A stretch of 64,000 nt of DNA from Streptomyces sp. NBC_00250 (GTDB lineage Bacteria; Actinomycetota; Actinomycetes; Streptomycetales; Streptomycetaceae): the NCBI RefSeq assembly GCF_036192275.1, contig NZ_CP108088.1, positions 1,364,001 through 1,428,000 on the forward strand, written 5' to 3'. The position numbers were made by a program, and so were the translations under genes. Shown here piece by piece: positions 16,905 through 25,496 of the stretch (positions are counted from its first letter, which is position 1; each line of letters opens with the position of its first letter). The notes under the pieces were generated by a model. The model saw only the letters and a program-made list of their open reading frames with translations. It ran no database searches and was not told the DNA's origin.

Positions 16905-18116
16905 TCAGGCGCCCGTCGCCGTGGGGTACGCCAGCGGGTCGGCCAGGACGTCGTGGAGGACGAGGGCCGCCGCGCCCCGGGCGGCGTCGGTGGCGGCGGA
17001 GGCGGGGCGGAGGCGGCCCGATTCCGGGGCCCAGAGGCCGGAGACGACCCGGTCGGAGAGCTCCTCGGCGAGGGCGGGGACGAGCCACGGCATCAGCTGC
17101 GGGTAGATGCCGCCGAGGACGACCGCCTCGGGGTCGAGGAGGTTCACGGCGCCGGACAGGGCGCGCCCGAGCATCCTGCCCGCCTCGGCGAGCGCGGCGA
17201 GGGCCCGCGGGTCTCCCGCCCCGGCGCGGTCCGTGAGGTCGGGGACGCCGGTCGCCTCCGCCGCCCGGAGGAGCGCCGCCTGGCCCGCGTACTGCTCCAG
17301 ACAGCCGCGGGAGCCGCACCGGCAGCGGGGCCCTTCGGCGTCGACGACGAGATGGCCGATCTCGCCGGCGAAGCCGTGCGCGCCGCGCAGGAGTTCGCCG
17401 TGGACGACGATCGCGCCGCCGACGCCGATCTCGCCGGTCAGGTGGAGAAAGGTGCGGAGGTCGCCGAGCGTGCCGAACCACAGCTCCGCGAGGGCCGCCA
17501 TGTTGGCCTCGTTGTCGGAGGTCAGGGCGAGGCCCTCGGTGCCGGGGCGCAGTGCGGTGAGGGCCTCGCCGAAGAGGCGCTCGGCCTCGACCTCGTACCA
17601 GCCGAGGTTGGGGGCCTGCCGGACGGTCCCGCCGGAGACGAGGCCCGGCAGGGCGAGTCCGGCGGCGGCCGGAGCGAGACGTCGTTCCGCGGCGGTGTCC
17701 AGGACGTCGGCGGCGACACGGGCGGCCCTGGCGAGGACTTCGGGGGCGCCGACGGAGCGGTTGTCGAGGCGTTCGGTGCGCCGGACGCGGTCGGTGCCGG
17801 TGAGGTCGACGACGCAGACCGTCACGTAGTCGACGTTGATCTCGACACCGAGCCCGGCCGGTCCGGTGTCCGCGGGTTTGAGGACGGTGCCCGGCCGTCC
17901 CGCCTGCCCGCTGAACGTCTTGCCCGATTCGACGAGGAAGCCGAGGTCGAGGAGTTGCTCGACGAGCGAGGAGACGGCGGGCCGGGTGAGGCCGACGCGG
18001 CCGGCGACGGCCGCCCTGGTGGTCTCGCCCGCGTCGTGGACGGTCCGCAGGACGAGGCTCAGGTTGTGCCGACGCACGCCCGACTTGTCGGCCTTGGGTT
18101 CCGTGGGCTGGTTCAT
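16905..18116 (-). CDS. ROK family transcriptional regulator
   Basis: A 403-residue ROK repressor. The N-terminal winged helix-turn-helix (RHNLSLVLRTVHDAGETTRA, then LTRPAVSSLVEQLLDLGFL) is joined to a sugar-kinase-like ROK domain. The zinc motif CRCGSRGCLEQY and the phosphate loop LTGEIGVGGA are present. ATG 18116 was chosen from the domain start. It is divergent from an HxlR gene. The xylose genes are only 3 kb away, so this is a candidate XylR, but no operator evidence links them directly. Confidence 0.9.
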   Translation of the reverse strand: MNQPTEPKADKSGVRRHNLSLVLRTVHDAGETTRAAVAGRVGLTRPAVSSLVEQLLDLGFLVESGKTFSGQAGRPGTVLKPADTGPAGLGVEINVDYVTVCVVDLTGTDRVRRTERLDNRSVGAPEVLARAARVAADVLDTAAERRLAPAAAGLALPGLVSGGTVRQAPNLGWYEVEAERLFGEALTALRPGTEGLALTSDNEANMAALAELWFGTLGDLRTFLHLTGEIGVGGAIVVHGELLRGAHGFAGEIGHLVVDAEGPRCRCGSRGCLEQYAGQAALLRAAEATGVPDLTDRAGAGDPRALAALAEAGRMLGRALSGAVNLLDPEAVVLGGIYPQLMPWLVPALAEELSDRVVSGLWAPESGRLRPASAATDAARGAAALVLHDVLADPLAYPTATGA

Positions 18117-18170
18117 GGTGAGCGAAAGCCTAGTGGTCCCCTTCACTCGCCGGAGAACCGTTCCCTCACA

Positions 18171-18193
18171 AACAGTTCGGTCACCGAACTGTT
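18171..18193. promoter_or_regulatory. 23-bp perfect palindrome, likely HxlR operator
   Basis: Two 11-bp arms, AACAGTTCGGT and ACCGAACTGTT, flank a single central C. The site lies in the 95-bp gap between the divergent ROK and HxlR genes, 19 bp before the HxlR start. A TAGGGT box follows at 18200. MarR/HxlR-type repressors usually bind such sites in their own promoter, so autoregulation is likely. Confidence 0.75.
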
Positions 18194-18211
18194 CTGCGCT
18201 AGGGTCCCGCC

Positions 18212-18781
18212 ATGACCCTTCCGCGCGACTACCGCGGCCAGACCTGCGCCCTCGCCCGCTCGATGGAGATCGTCGGCGAGCGCTGGACGCTGCTGATCCT
18301 GCGCGACGCCTTCTACGGGGTGCGCAGGTTCGGGGAGTTCGCCGCGCACCTGGGCGTACCCCGGGCCGTCCTCACCGACCGGCTCACCACCCTCACCGGG
18401 GCGGGCGTCCTGGAGCGCCGCCCCGAGCCGGGCACGGGCCGCCGCGAGGTGTACGCGCTCACGCCCAAGGGAGTCGCGCTCTGGCCGGCCGTCCGCGCGC
18501 TGACCGCCTGGGGCGAGGAGTTCCACGCGGCGGACGGCGGCCCGCGCCGCGTCTTCCTGCACGCCGGGGACGAGGCCCCGCTCGACGCGGACGGACGCTG
18601 TACGCGCTGCGGCGCGGCCGTACCCGTCGCGGACGTCCTGGTCGCCCCCGGCCCCGGGCTCACCCCGTCCGCCCCTGACGACGACCCGGTGACGGCCGCG
18701 CTCGCCCGGCCGCACCGGCTGCTCCATCCCCTGCTCACCACCGCGCCCTCGGGGCGCTCCACGAGAGGTCCACAACGATGA
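18212..18781 (+). CDS. HxlR-family winged-helix regulator
   Basis: A 189-residue regulator. Residues 10-100 are an HxlR winged helix (CALARSMEIVGERWTLLILR, then GVRRFGEFAAHLGVPRAVLTDRL split by the turn). The C-terminal half has a CTRCG knuckle and a disordered tail. It starts at ATG 18212 right after a perfect 23-bp palindrome, its likely operator. Its end overlaps the next gene (ATGA), so it is co-translated with a ketopantoate reductase-like enzyme it probably controls. Confidence 0.9.
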   Translation: MTLPRDYRGQTCALARSMEIVGERWTLLILRDAFYGVRRFGEFAAHLGVPRAVLTDRLTTLTGAGVLERRPEPGTGRREVYALTPKGVALWPAVRALTAWGEEFHAADGGPRRVFLHAGDEAPLDADGRCTRCGAAVPVADVLVAPGPGLTPSAPDDDPVTAALARPHRLLHPLLTTAPSGRSTRGPQR

Positions 18782-19716
18782 AGATCCTGGTCGTCGGCGC
18801 CGGTGCCACCGGTGGCTATTTCGGAGCCCTGCTCGCCCGCGCCGGACAGGACGTCACCTTCCTGGTCCGTCCTGCCAGGGCGGCGGTGCTGCGGGAGCGC
18901 GGGCTGCGGGTGGTGGGCCGGGACGAGGAGTGGGTCCTCGCGCCCCGCCTCGTGACGGCCGACGCGCTCGACTCCCCGTACGACCTGGTCCTGCTGTCGG
19001 TGAAGTCCACCGGCCTGGACAGGGCGATCGAGGACACCGCGCCGGCCGTCGGGCCGGACACGGCCGTCGTGCCGCTCCTCAACGGTCTCGCCCACATCGA
19101 CGCCCTCAACGCCCGCTTCGGGGCCTCGGCCGTCCTCGGCGGCGTGGCCAAGGTGGTGACCACGCTCGACGACACGGGTGACATCCGGCGGCTCGCCCCG
19201 CTGGCCCATCTGACGCTCGGCGAGCAGGACGGCACGGACTCCGCGCGCGTGGCGAAGATCAGGGCGGTCCTCGACGGCTCGGGAATCGCGTCGCCGGAGC
19301 CGGAGCACGTGATCACGGCGATGTGGCACAAGTGGGTGTTCATCACGACCTTCGGCGCCGTGACGAGCCTGATGCGGGGCACGGTGGGCGATGTGTACGA
19401 CGCACCGGGCGGTCCCGCACTCGGCCCGGCGCTGCTCGACGAGGCGGCCGCCGTCGCCGCCGCGGCAGGACACCCCGTACCGGAGGCGGAGCGGGCGGCG
19501 ACGCTCGCCGTGGTCTCGGCGTCGGGCTCGCCGATGGTCCCGTCCCTCTACCGCGATCTCACGGCGGGGCACCCGACCGAGGTCGAGCACCTCTTCGGCG
19601 ACCTGACCACCCGCGCGCGTGCCTTGGGGGTGGCGACCCCGCTCCTCGACCTGGCGACCCTGCACCTGCGGGTGCACCAGCGGCGCATCACGGCGACGGC
19701 GGGCGCCGGGGCCTGA
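18778..19716 (+). CDS. ketopantoate reductase family protein (PanE/ApbA-like)
   Basis: A 312-residue NADPH-dependent reductase. The N-terminal Rossmann motif is GAGATGGYFGALLARAG (residues 7-23); the catalytic-Lys segment is HKWVFITTFGAVTSL, and the C-terminal helical domain has SMLQDL-like SPMVPSLYRDL. PanE reduces 2-dehydropantoate to pantoate in CoA synthesis, but secondary paralogues act on other 2-keto acids. Translation coupling to an HxlR regulator suggests an inducible, non-housekeeping role. Confidence 0.85.
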   Translation: MKILVVGAGATGGYFGALLARAGQDVTFLVRPARAAVLRERGLRVVGRDEEWVLAPRLVTADALDSPYDLVLLSVKSTGLDRAIEDTAPAVGPDTAVVPLLNGLAHIDALNARFGASAVLGGVAKVVTTLDDTGDIRRLAPLAHLTLGEQDGTDSARVAKIRAVLDGSGIASPEPEHVITAMWHKWVFITTFGAVTSLMRGTVGDVYDAPGGPALGPALLDEAAAVAAAAGHPVPEAERAATLAVVSASGSPMVPSLYRDLTAGHPTEVEHLFGDLTTRARALGVATPLLDLATLHLRVHQRRITATAGAGA

Positions 19717-19757
19717 CGGTCGGTGGACCGGGGGCTCTCGCAGCCGGGCCGCCGGAC

Positions 19758-19858
19758 GGGGCCGCTCGGGAACCGGACGGCCCCTCGCGAGTCCCCTCGG
19801 GAAGCCGGGCGGGGCCGCTCCGGAAGCCGGACCGGAAGCCGGGCGGCCCCTCGCGAGT
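19758..19858. repeat. imperfect direct repeat in intergenic DNA
   Basis: Two copies of a GC-rich unit, 19758-19792 and 19811-19858, each starting GGGGCCGCTC and ending CGGCCCCTCGCGAGT; the second carries a GGAAGCCGG duplication. They lie in the 229-bp gap between the PanE-like and DUF1349 genes and could fold into hairpins. I see no gene in the gap. Confidence 0.7.
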
Positions 19859-19945
19859 GATCTGCCGAGTTGGACTCTCGTACCGGCTCTTGGATCCTTG
19901 GTGGAGTCCGTGGCGGGCGCCCGTCGGGTTCGCGATCATGACGCC

Positions 19946-20542
19946 ATGAACGTCGACGACTCGCCCCCGCTCGGCCTGCGTTGGATGACCGACCCGGCCG
20001 CCTGGTCCCTCTCCGGTGACGTCCTGACCGTCTCCGCCGCCCCCCGCACGGACGTCTTCACGGACCCCGTCGGCGGGGCGGCGCGACGAGACGCCGCCAT
20101 GGCTCTGACCGCTCCGCCGGACGGCGACTGGCAGTTCTCGGCCCGGCTGCGCGTCGGCTTCCGGTCCGCGTGGGACGCGGGGGCGCTCATCGTCCGGTAC
20201 GACGACGACCACTGGGCGAAGCTCAACTTCGAGCAGGCGCCCGACGGCGCTCCGAGCGTCTACTCGGTCGTCACCCGCGGGCGGTCCGACGACGCGCTCG
20301 CGGGCCCGGTCCCGGGAGACGCGCTGTGGCTGCGCATCAGCCGGATCGGCGAGGGCTTCGCCTTCCACGTCTCGGACGACGGCGGCTTCTGGCGCCTGGT
20401 GCGGCAGTTCGCCCTGGACGGCCCCGATCCCGTACGGGTCGGCATCGAGGTCCAGTCACCCGTCGGCGAGGGATGCCGCGTCGACTTCGACGAACTCCGT
20501 CTCGCCCCGACGACCCTGGCCCACCTCTTCGACGGTCGCTGA
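19946..20542 (+). CDS. DUF1349 family protein (concanavalin-like fold)
   Basis: A 198-residue cytoplasmic protein of the DUF1349 family, related to yeast Ree1 (regulator of enolase) and built like a lectin/glucanase jelly roll. Family marks are DAGALIVRYDDDHWAKLNFE near residues 70-90 and the SVVTRGRSDD strand. It starts at ATG 19946 without a strong ribosome site. No enzyme residues are evident; a sugar-binding role is possible. Confidence 0.88.
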   Translation: MNVDDSPPLGLRWMTDPAAWSLSGDVLTVSAAPRTDVFTDPVGGAARRDAAMALTAPPDGDWQFSARLRVGFRSAWDAGALIVRYDDDHWAKLNFEQAPDGAPSVYSVVTRGRSDDALAGPVPGDALWLRISRIGEGFAFHVSDDGGFWRLVRQFALDGPDPVRVGIEVQSPVGEGCRVDFDELRLAPTTLAHLFDGR

Positions 20543-20551
20543 CACCACCGT

Positions 20552-20580
20552 GGGGTGCGCCCCTGCCCGGGCGCCACCCC
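20552..20580. terminator. hairpin between convergent genes
   Basis: GGGGTGCGCCC pairs with GGGCGCCACCCC with one bulged base. It starts 10 bp after the DUF1349 stop and ends just before the convergent small membrane protein's stop. Confidence 0.6.
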
Positions 20581-20814
20581 TCAAGGGCGACCGCTCCCGC
20601 GGTGGTACGAGTCGCTCGCCGTGGGGACGGAGTTGTGGACGGCCGCGGAACCGAAGGACACCCGGTCGTGGCGGGCCCGGCGCAGGGCTTCCTGCTCCAG
20701 GAGCATGCCCTCGGCCGTGTCCGTCCTCCGCCCGCCTCCTCGACGGACCAACGTGACGACCATCAGGATCCCCGCGCCGCCGAGGATCCCCAACAGAACG
20801 AATACCGCCACCAC
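20581..20814 (-). CDS. small single-span membrane protein downstream of xylB
   Basis: A 77-residue protein of no recognised function. Residues 2-22 ([21 protein letters not shown]) form one membrane helix, followed by VRRGGGRR as a positive-inside stop and a hydrophilic tail. GTG 20814 (or the next GTG) has GGGGGAGG 5-8 nt upstream, which decides the start against a longer upstream frame. It follows xylB by 70 bp on the same strand. Confidence 0.68.
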   Translation of the reverse strand: MVAVFVLLGILGGAGILMVVTLVRRGGGRRTDTAEGMLLEQEALRRARHDRVSFGSAAVHNSVPTASDSYHRGSGRP

Positions 20815-20884
20815 TTGCGCCTCCCCCGTCGTTCCCCTCAGGGTAAGCGGCCGGTCGGCGGCAGGGCCAGAGTCCCGGGTCACC

Positions 20885-22378
20885 TCACGACGGGACCGGG
20901 CCGCCCAGCAGTGTCGGCGTGGCGGCGGACAGGACCCCCTCGATACGGCTCCAGGTCTCCTCGTCACGCGCGACCGGGGGAAGGAGCTCGCCCGACCCCG
21001 TGTCCCAGGCCGTCGTCAGGGCCACCGGGTCCGCGCCCGTCACCGCGCCGGCCGCCAGGGCCGCCGCGCCGAGGGCGACGAGTTCGTCGGCGGCCGGGAC
21101 CATCAGGGGGCGCCCGGAGAGCCTGCGGACGGTCTCGGTCCAGGCGCGGCCCCGCGCGCCGCCGCCGATCAGGCGCAGCGGCCGGTCCCGTACGGCGGGA
21201 TCCGACGGGTCGAGGCCGCAGGCGACGAGGAGTCGGTCGAGGGCGCGCAGGACCGTGAAGGCCGCGCCTTCGTAGGCGGCACCGAGGACCGATCGGGGGT
21301 CCGTGCCGTGCCGGAGGCCGGTGACGAGCCCCGCCGCGTGGGGCAGGTCGGGGGTGCGTTCGCCGTCGAGGTACGGCAGGACCACCACGTCTCCCCCCGG
21401 CGCCGCGTCCTCCCGGTCCAGGCCGAGGAGTGTGGCGAACCGGTCCACCGCCAGGGTGCAGTTGAGGGTGCAGCCGAGCGGGAGGTACGTGCCGTCGGTG
21501 GCGGCGAAGCCGGCGAGTCCGGGGTCGGCCGGGCGGGCGCGGGTCGCGGCGAAGACGGTGCCGGAGGTGCCGAGGCTGACGACCGGATGGTCGAGGAGTC
21601 CCGCGCCGCCGAGGCCGAGGCCGACGGCCGCGGCCATGTTGTCGCCGGTCCCCGCTGCGACGACGACGGTACGGGGCAGCCCGAGGGCCTCGGCGGCGGC
21701 CGGGGTCAGGGTGCCGACGCGGGTGGCGCCGCCGGGGGCGACGGTGGGCAGCAGCGCCGGGTCGAGACCGATGAGGTCCAGGATCTCGGGGTCGTACGCG
21801 CCTTCGGCGGTTCCGTACCAGCAGGTCCCGGAGGCGTCCCCGGGGTCGGTCACGGCGACGCCCGAGAGGCGCTCGGTGAGGTGGTCGTGCGGGAGCCGGA
21901 CCCCGGCGACGGCCGCCGCGACGTGCGGTTCGTGCGCGCGCAGCCACTGCCACTTGGCGGCGGTCATGGAGGCGACGGGCATCGAACCGGTGCGTGCCTG
22001 CCAGGCGTCGGGACCGCCGAGGCGGGCGGCGAGGGCGGCGGCCTGGGGCGCCGAGCGGGTGTCGTTCCAGAGCAGCGCGGGGCGCAGGGGGCGTCCGTCG
22101 GCTCCGAGGGTGACGAGGCCGTGCTGCTGCCCTGCGACGGCGATGCCGGTGACGGCGTCGGCCGGGACGCCCGCGTCCCGTACCGCCGTGCGGACGGCCG
22201 TGGCGAGGGCGGTCCACCATTCCTCGGGGTCGCTCTCGCGCGCGCCGGCGGTGCCGGTGACGGTGTGCGGGGCGCGGCCGAGGGCGAGGAGCTCGCCGGT
22301 GTCGGCGTCGACGACCGCGGCCTTGGTGGACTGCGTGGAGCTGTCCACGCCGATCACGACGGAGCGGCTCGTGGGCAC
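20885..22378 (-). CDS. xylB: xylulokinase
   Basis: A 497-residue FGGY kinase that phosphorylates D-xylulose, the second step of xylose use. The N-terminal ATPase motif is [23 protein letters not shown] and LLWNDTR are xylulokinase-specific active-site blocks (QQHG touches the sugar; the Asp in [15 protein letters not shown] loops is conserved), and IGGGARG is the late FGGY motif. It starts at GTG 22378 behind GAGGTGAGG. It is divergent from xylA across 117 bp that hold a palindromic operator, the usual Streptomyces xylBA arrangement. Confidence 0.96.
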   Translation of the reverse strand: MPTSRSVVIGVDSSTQSTKAAVVDADTGELLALGRAPHTVTGTAGARESDPEEWWTALATAVRTAVRDAGVPADAVTGIAVAGQQHGLVTLGADGRPLRPALLWNDTRSAPQAAALAARLGGPDAWQARTGSMPVASMTAAKWQWLRAHEPHVAAAVAGVRLPHDHLTERLSGVAVTDPGDASGTCWYGTAEGAYDPEILDLIGLDPALLPTVAPGGATRVGTLTPAAAEALGLPRTVVVAAGTGDNMAAAVGLGLGGAGLLDHPVVSLGTSGTVFAATRARPADPGLAGFAATDGTYLPLGCTLNCTLAVDRFATLLGLDREDAAPGGDVVVLPYLDGERTPDLPHAAGLVTGLRHGTDPRSVLGAAYEGAAFTVLRALDRLLVACGLDPSDPAVRDRPLRLIGGGARGRAWTETVRRLSGRPLMVPAADELVALGAAALAAGAVTGADPVALTTAWDTGSGELLPPVARDEETWSRIEGVLSAATPTLLGGPVPS

Positions 22379-22453
22379 GCCCTCACCTCTTTCCTGTGGT
22401 TCGTCCGGGGCGATTCATGGCGGGGGACTGGCGCCCCGGTGCGTCCGTCCCGT

Positions 22454-22476
22454 ATTAGTTATCTCAGAAAACAAAT
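22454..22476. promoter_or_regulatory. xyl operator in the xylB-xylA divergent promoter
   Basis: Imperfect palindrome with arms ATTAGTTATC and GAAAACAAAT (8 of 10 pairs) around TCA. An almost identical sequence (AGTTATC CCA GAAAACAAA) lies upstream of the GH31 alpha-xylosidase at 60168. The AT-rich site stands out from its surroundings and overlaps a possible -10 box (TATTAG). A ROK-type xylose repressor is the likely ligand. Confidence 0.8.
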
Positions 22477-22495
22477 CCCGAGAGAAGGACACACC

Positions 22496-23665
22496 ATGCC
22501 GGATCTCTTCTCCCCCGCCCCCGAGGACCGGTTCACCTTCGGACTGTGGACCGTCGGCTGGCAGGGCCGCGACCCCTTCGGCGAGGCCACCCGGCCGGCC
22601 CTCGATCCCGTCGAGACGGTGGAGCGGCTCGCCGCCCTCGGCGCGTACGGCGTCACCTTCCATGACGACGACCTGATCCCCTTCGGCGCCCCGGACGCCG
22701 AGCGCGACGCGATCGTCAAGCGCTTCCGGGCCGCACTCGACCGCACCGGACTCGCGGTGCCGATGGCCACCACGAACCTCTTCACCCACCCCGTCTTCAA
22801 GGACGGCGCGTTCACCGCCAACGACCGGGACGTCCGCCGCTTCGCCCTGCGCAAGACCCTCCGCAACATCGACCTGGCCGTCGAACTCGGCGCCACCGTC
22901 TATGTGGCCTGGGGCGGCCGGGAGGGCGCCGAGTCCGGCGCGGCGAAGGACGTACGGGTCGCGCTCGACCGGATGAAGGAGGCCTTCGACCTGCTCGGCG
23001 AGTACGTCACCGAGCAGGGCTACGATCTGCGCTTCGCCATCGAGCCCAAGCCGAACGAGCCGCGCGGCGACATCCTGCTGCCCACCATCGGGCACGCCCT
23101 GGCCTTCATCGAGCGCCTGGAGCGCCCCGAACTCGTCGGTGTGAACCCGGAGACGGGCCACGAGCAGATGGCCGGCCTCAACTTCCCGCACGGCATCGCG
23201 CAGGCCCTGTGGGCGGGCAAGCTCTTCCACATCGACCTGAACGGCCAGTCCGGCATCAAGTACGACCAGGACTTCCGCTTCGGCGCGGGCGATCTGCGCC
23301 AGGCGTTCTGGCTGGTGGACCTGCTGGAGACGGCCGGGTACGAGGGCCCGCGCCACTTCGACTTCAAGCCGGTGCGGACGGACGGCGCGGACGGGGTGTG
23401 GGAGTCCGCGAAGAACTGCATGCGGAACTACCTGATCCTCAAGGAGCGCACGGCGGCCTTCCGCGCCGACCCGGACGTCCAGCGGGCCCTGACCGCTTCC
23501 CGGCTGCCCGAACTCGCCGTCCCCACGGCCGCCGACGGCCTCGCCGCGCTGCTCGCCGACCCCACGGCGTACGAGACCTTCGACCCGGACGCGGCGGCGG
23601 CCCGCTCCATGGCCTTCGAACACCTCGACCAGCTGGCCCTGGAGCACCTGCTCGGCGTCCGCTGA
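22496..23665 (+). CDS. xylA: xylose isomerase
   Basis: A 389-residue class I (actinobacterial) xylose isomerase converting D-xylose to D-xylulose. The catalytic His is in VTFHDDD (about 56), the FTNP-like [16 protein letters not shown] loop and WGGREG follow, the metal ligands come in [13 protein letters not shown] and [17 protein letters not shown], and [10 protein letters not shown] carries the second metal site. Length and C-terminal dimer arm match the family. ATG 22496 has AAGGA 7 nt upstream. Neighbouring xylB and the shared operator complete the pathway. Confidence 0.97.
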   Translation: MPDLFSPAPEDRFTFGLWTVGWQGRDPFGEATRPALDPVETVERLAALGAYGVTFHDDDLIPFGAPDAERDAIVKRFRAALDRTGLAVPMATTNLFTHPVFKDGAFTANDRDVRRFALRKTLRNIDLAVELGATVYVAWGGREGAESGAAKDVRVALDRMKEAFDLLGEYVTEQGYDLRFAIEPKPNEPRGDILLPTIGHALAFIERLERPELVGVNPETGHEQMAGLNFPHGIAQALWAGKLFHIDLNGQSGIKYDQDFRFGAGDLRQAFWLVDLLETAGYEGPRHFDFKPVRTDGADGVWESAKNCMRNYLILKERTAAFRADPDVQRALTASRLPELAVPTAADGLAALLADPTAYETFDPDAAAARSMAFEHLDQLALEHLLGVR

Positions 23666-23670
23666 GAACG

Positions 23671-23742
23671 CCGTCGCACGAGGCGCCGTACGAGACCGTC
23701 GCACGCAGCCGTCGCACGAGGCCCGCGTACGAAGCCGTCGTA
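23671..23742. repeat. short degenerate repeats between convergent genes
   Basis: Alternating units of CCGTCGCACGAGGC and CGTACGA-type sequence repeat about four times in the 86-bp gap between xylA and the convergent LacI gene. It may act as a bidirectional terminator region; no gene is present. Confidence 0.6.
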
Positions 23743-23751
23743 CGCAGGCGG

Positions 23752-24789
23752 TCAGTGCCCGGCGAGGGTCGAGCGGCGGACGACCAGTTCCGGCTGGAGC
23801 ACCACGTGCTCGTGCCGGTGGTCGGCCGCCCGCTCGCCGGTCTCCTCCAGGAGAAGCTCGGCCGCCTTGGCTCCGAGCGTCAGCGCCGGCTGCCGTACGG
23901 ACGTCAGGGGTACGGTCGCGGCCGCGGCGAACTCGATGTCGTCGTAGCCGACGATGGCCATGTCCTCCGGGACCCTGACCCCCGCCGCGTAGAGCGACTG
24001 GAGCACACCGAGCGCCAGCAGGTCGTTGGCGCAGAAGACGGCCGTCGGGCGGTCGGCGAGGCCGAGCAGACGGGAGCCCGCGTCGCGCCCCGAGGCCACG
24101 TCCAGGCGCTCCGCCGGGAGTTCCCGGAGCGCCGACGCGGGCAGTCCCGCCTCCGCGAGCGCGAGCAGCGCGCCCTCGCGCCGGTCGCGGATCTGCTGGA
24201 GGTGGGACGGGCCGCTGACGTACGCGAAGGAGCGGTGTCCCGCCGCGGTGAGGTGCCGGATCGCCAGCGAGCCGCCGACGACGTCGTCGACGGAGACAGA
24301 GCAGCCGGCGCCGTCGCCCGCCACCCGGTCGACGAGCACGGACGGGATGCCGTGGCGGCGGAACTCGCGCAGGTTCGCACCGCTCGGGTCGGCGGGGGTG
24401 ACCAGGACGCCGCGGACGCGCTGCTCCGCGAAGAGGGACAGGTAGTCGGCCTCCTCACCGGCGTTCTGGTCGCTGTTGCAGACCATGACGCCCAGACCGG
24501 CCGCACGTGCCGTGCGCTCGGCGCCCCGGGCGATGTCGACGAAGAAGGGGTTGCCCATGTCGAGGACGAGCAAGGCCATGATCCGGCTGCGGCCGGCCCG
24601 TAGCTGGCGGGCGGACTCGCTGCGCACGTAGCCGAGGCGGGCGATGACCCGCCGTACGTGTTCGAGCGTCGCGGGCGAGACCCGTTCGGGCTGGTTGATC
24701 ACGTTCGAGACGGTCCCGACGGAGACTCCCGCCTCGCGTGCCACGTCCTTGATGCCGACGTTCCCGACCGCCCGCGCGGTGTCCGTCAT
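23752..24789 (-). CDS. LacI-family transcriptional regulator (candidate rhamnose regulator)
   Basis: A 345-residue LacI repressor. The HTH is VGIKDVAREAGVSVGTVSNV with hinge helix ESARQLRAGRS, followed by a periplasmic-binding-like effector domain (VLDMGNPFF, VDRVAGDGAG, FCANDLLALG, GYDDIEFA). ATG 24789 has AGGTGG upstream. It follows the rhamnose mutarotase gene by 106 bp on the same strand, so it probably responds to rhamnose or a rhamnoside. The two TGAAWYGATTCA sites upstream of the mutarotase are its likely operators (inference). Confidence 0.88.
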   Translation of the reverse strand: MTDTARAVGNVGIKDVAREAGVSVGTVSNVINQPERVSPATLEHVRRVIARLGYVRSESARQLRAGRSRIMALLVLDMGNPFFVDIARGAERTARAAGLGVMVCNSDQNAGEEADYLSLFAEQRVRGVLVTPADPSGANLREFRRHGIPSVLVDRVAGDGAGCSVSVDDVVGGSLAIRHLTAAGHRSFAYVSGPSHLQQIRDRREGALLALAEAGLPASALRELPAERLDVASGRDAGSRLLGLADRPTAVFCANDLLALGVLQSLYAAGVRVPEDMAIVGYDDIEFAAAATVPLTSVRQPALTLGAKAAELLLEETGERAADHRHEHVVLQPELVVRRSTLAGH

Positions 24790-24895
24790 CCGTCCCACCT
24801 GGTCCGTCCTGCCCCTACCGCCCCGGCCGGGCGAGGTCCCGCCCCGCTTTTCATCCTATGCGGCCGCGTCGCGGCGGGCCGCCGCCCGGCGCCTC

Positions 24896-25225
24896 TCACG
24901 CGAGGTGGAAGACCTCGGTGAGCGGGCGCATGGCGGCGTCGGGCGCCTGCCCGTCGAGCTCCTCGAAGAACTCCGCCATCTCCGCCTGCCAGCGGGCGTT
25001 GACCTCGGTGGCCTCCATCGCGGCGCGGGCCCGGTCGAAGTCCGGCGTCTCCAGATAGCCGACGAGCAGCCCGTCCTCGCGGAGGAAGAGGGAGTAGTTG
25101 TGCCAGCCGGCAGCGGAAAGTGCCGTGAGCATGTCGGCCCAGACGTCCGTGTGGCGCGCCCGGTACTCCTCCACCCGCCCGGCCCGGACCTTGAGCAGGA
25201 AACAGACCCGCCGCATGTTCGCCAT
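24896..25225 (-). CDS. rhaM: L-rhamnose mutarotase
   Basis: A 109-residue mutarotase interconverting alpha- and beta-L-rhamnopyranose before catabolism. Family blocks are visible: RVCFLLKVRAGRVEEYRARH with the catalytic His, NYSLFLREDGLLVGYLE, and ARWQAEMAEFF. ATG 25225 gives the typical length; an earlier frame start would add 12 unconserved residues. Rhamnose isomerase, kinase and aldolase are not in this window, so the rest of the pathway lies elsewhere. Confidence 0.93.
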   Translation of the reverse strand: MANMRRVCFLLKVRAGRVEEYRARHTDVWADMLTALSAAGWHNYSLFLREDGLLVGYLETPDFDRARAAMEATEVNARWQAEMAEFFEELDGQAPDAAMRPLTEVFHLA

Positions 25226-25264
25226 CCCGTTCACCCTCGCCCTCGCCGTCGCCGACCCCATGGC

Positions 25265-25276
25265 TGAAATGATTCA
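25265..25276. promoter_or_regulatory. candidate LacI operator, TGAAATGATTCA
   Basis: A 12-bp near-palindrome upstream of rhaM, matching the second site at 25364 in 10 of 12 bases (TGAAWYGATTCA). It lies 40 bp before the rhaM start codon, where a repressor would block transcription. Confidence 0.6.
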
Positions 25277-25363
25277 GTCCGTGCGCTCGACGCTAGGCCG
25301 TGGACATGATCGTGGTCAAGGGTTGCGACGACATCCTGGACGGCAGCCGGATCTCCCATGGGA

Positions 25364-25375
25364 TGAATCGATTCA
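25364..25375. promoter_or_regulatory. candidate LacI operator, TGAATCGATTCA
   Basis: Perfect 12-bp palindrome in the 271-bp gap between the LacI gene at 25497 and rhaM, 99 bp from the related site at 25265. The paired spacing is typical of LacI-family operators. The rest of the gap holds nothing I recognise. Confidence 0.65.
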
Positions 25376-25496
25376 CGCAAGAGTCGATCCAGGCGCCCCG
25401 CGCCCGACACGAAGGAGCGGCCGCTTCCCGAAGGATGCGACCGCTCCCCTGACGTACGCGCTGCGCCGGCGACGCCGACGACGCCGACCGCCCCGA

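Noticed and set aside
19758..19858. Direct repeats considered as ends of an insertion sequence
   Set aside because: No transposase, no target duplication; spacing too short.
20555..22495. Long open frame joined to the front of xylA
   Set aside because: It only extends the xylA frame upstream through antisense xylB; xylA starts at 22496 with a good ribosome site and normal length.
23671..23742. Repeats considered as a CRISPR array
   Set aside because: Units are short, degenerate and without regular spacers; no cas genes.
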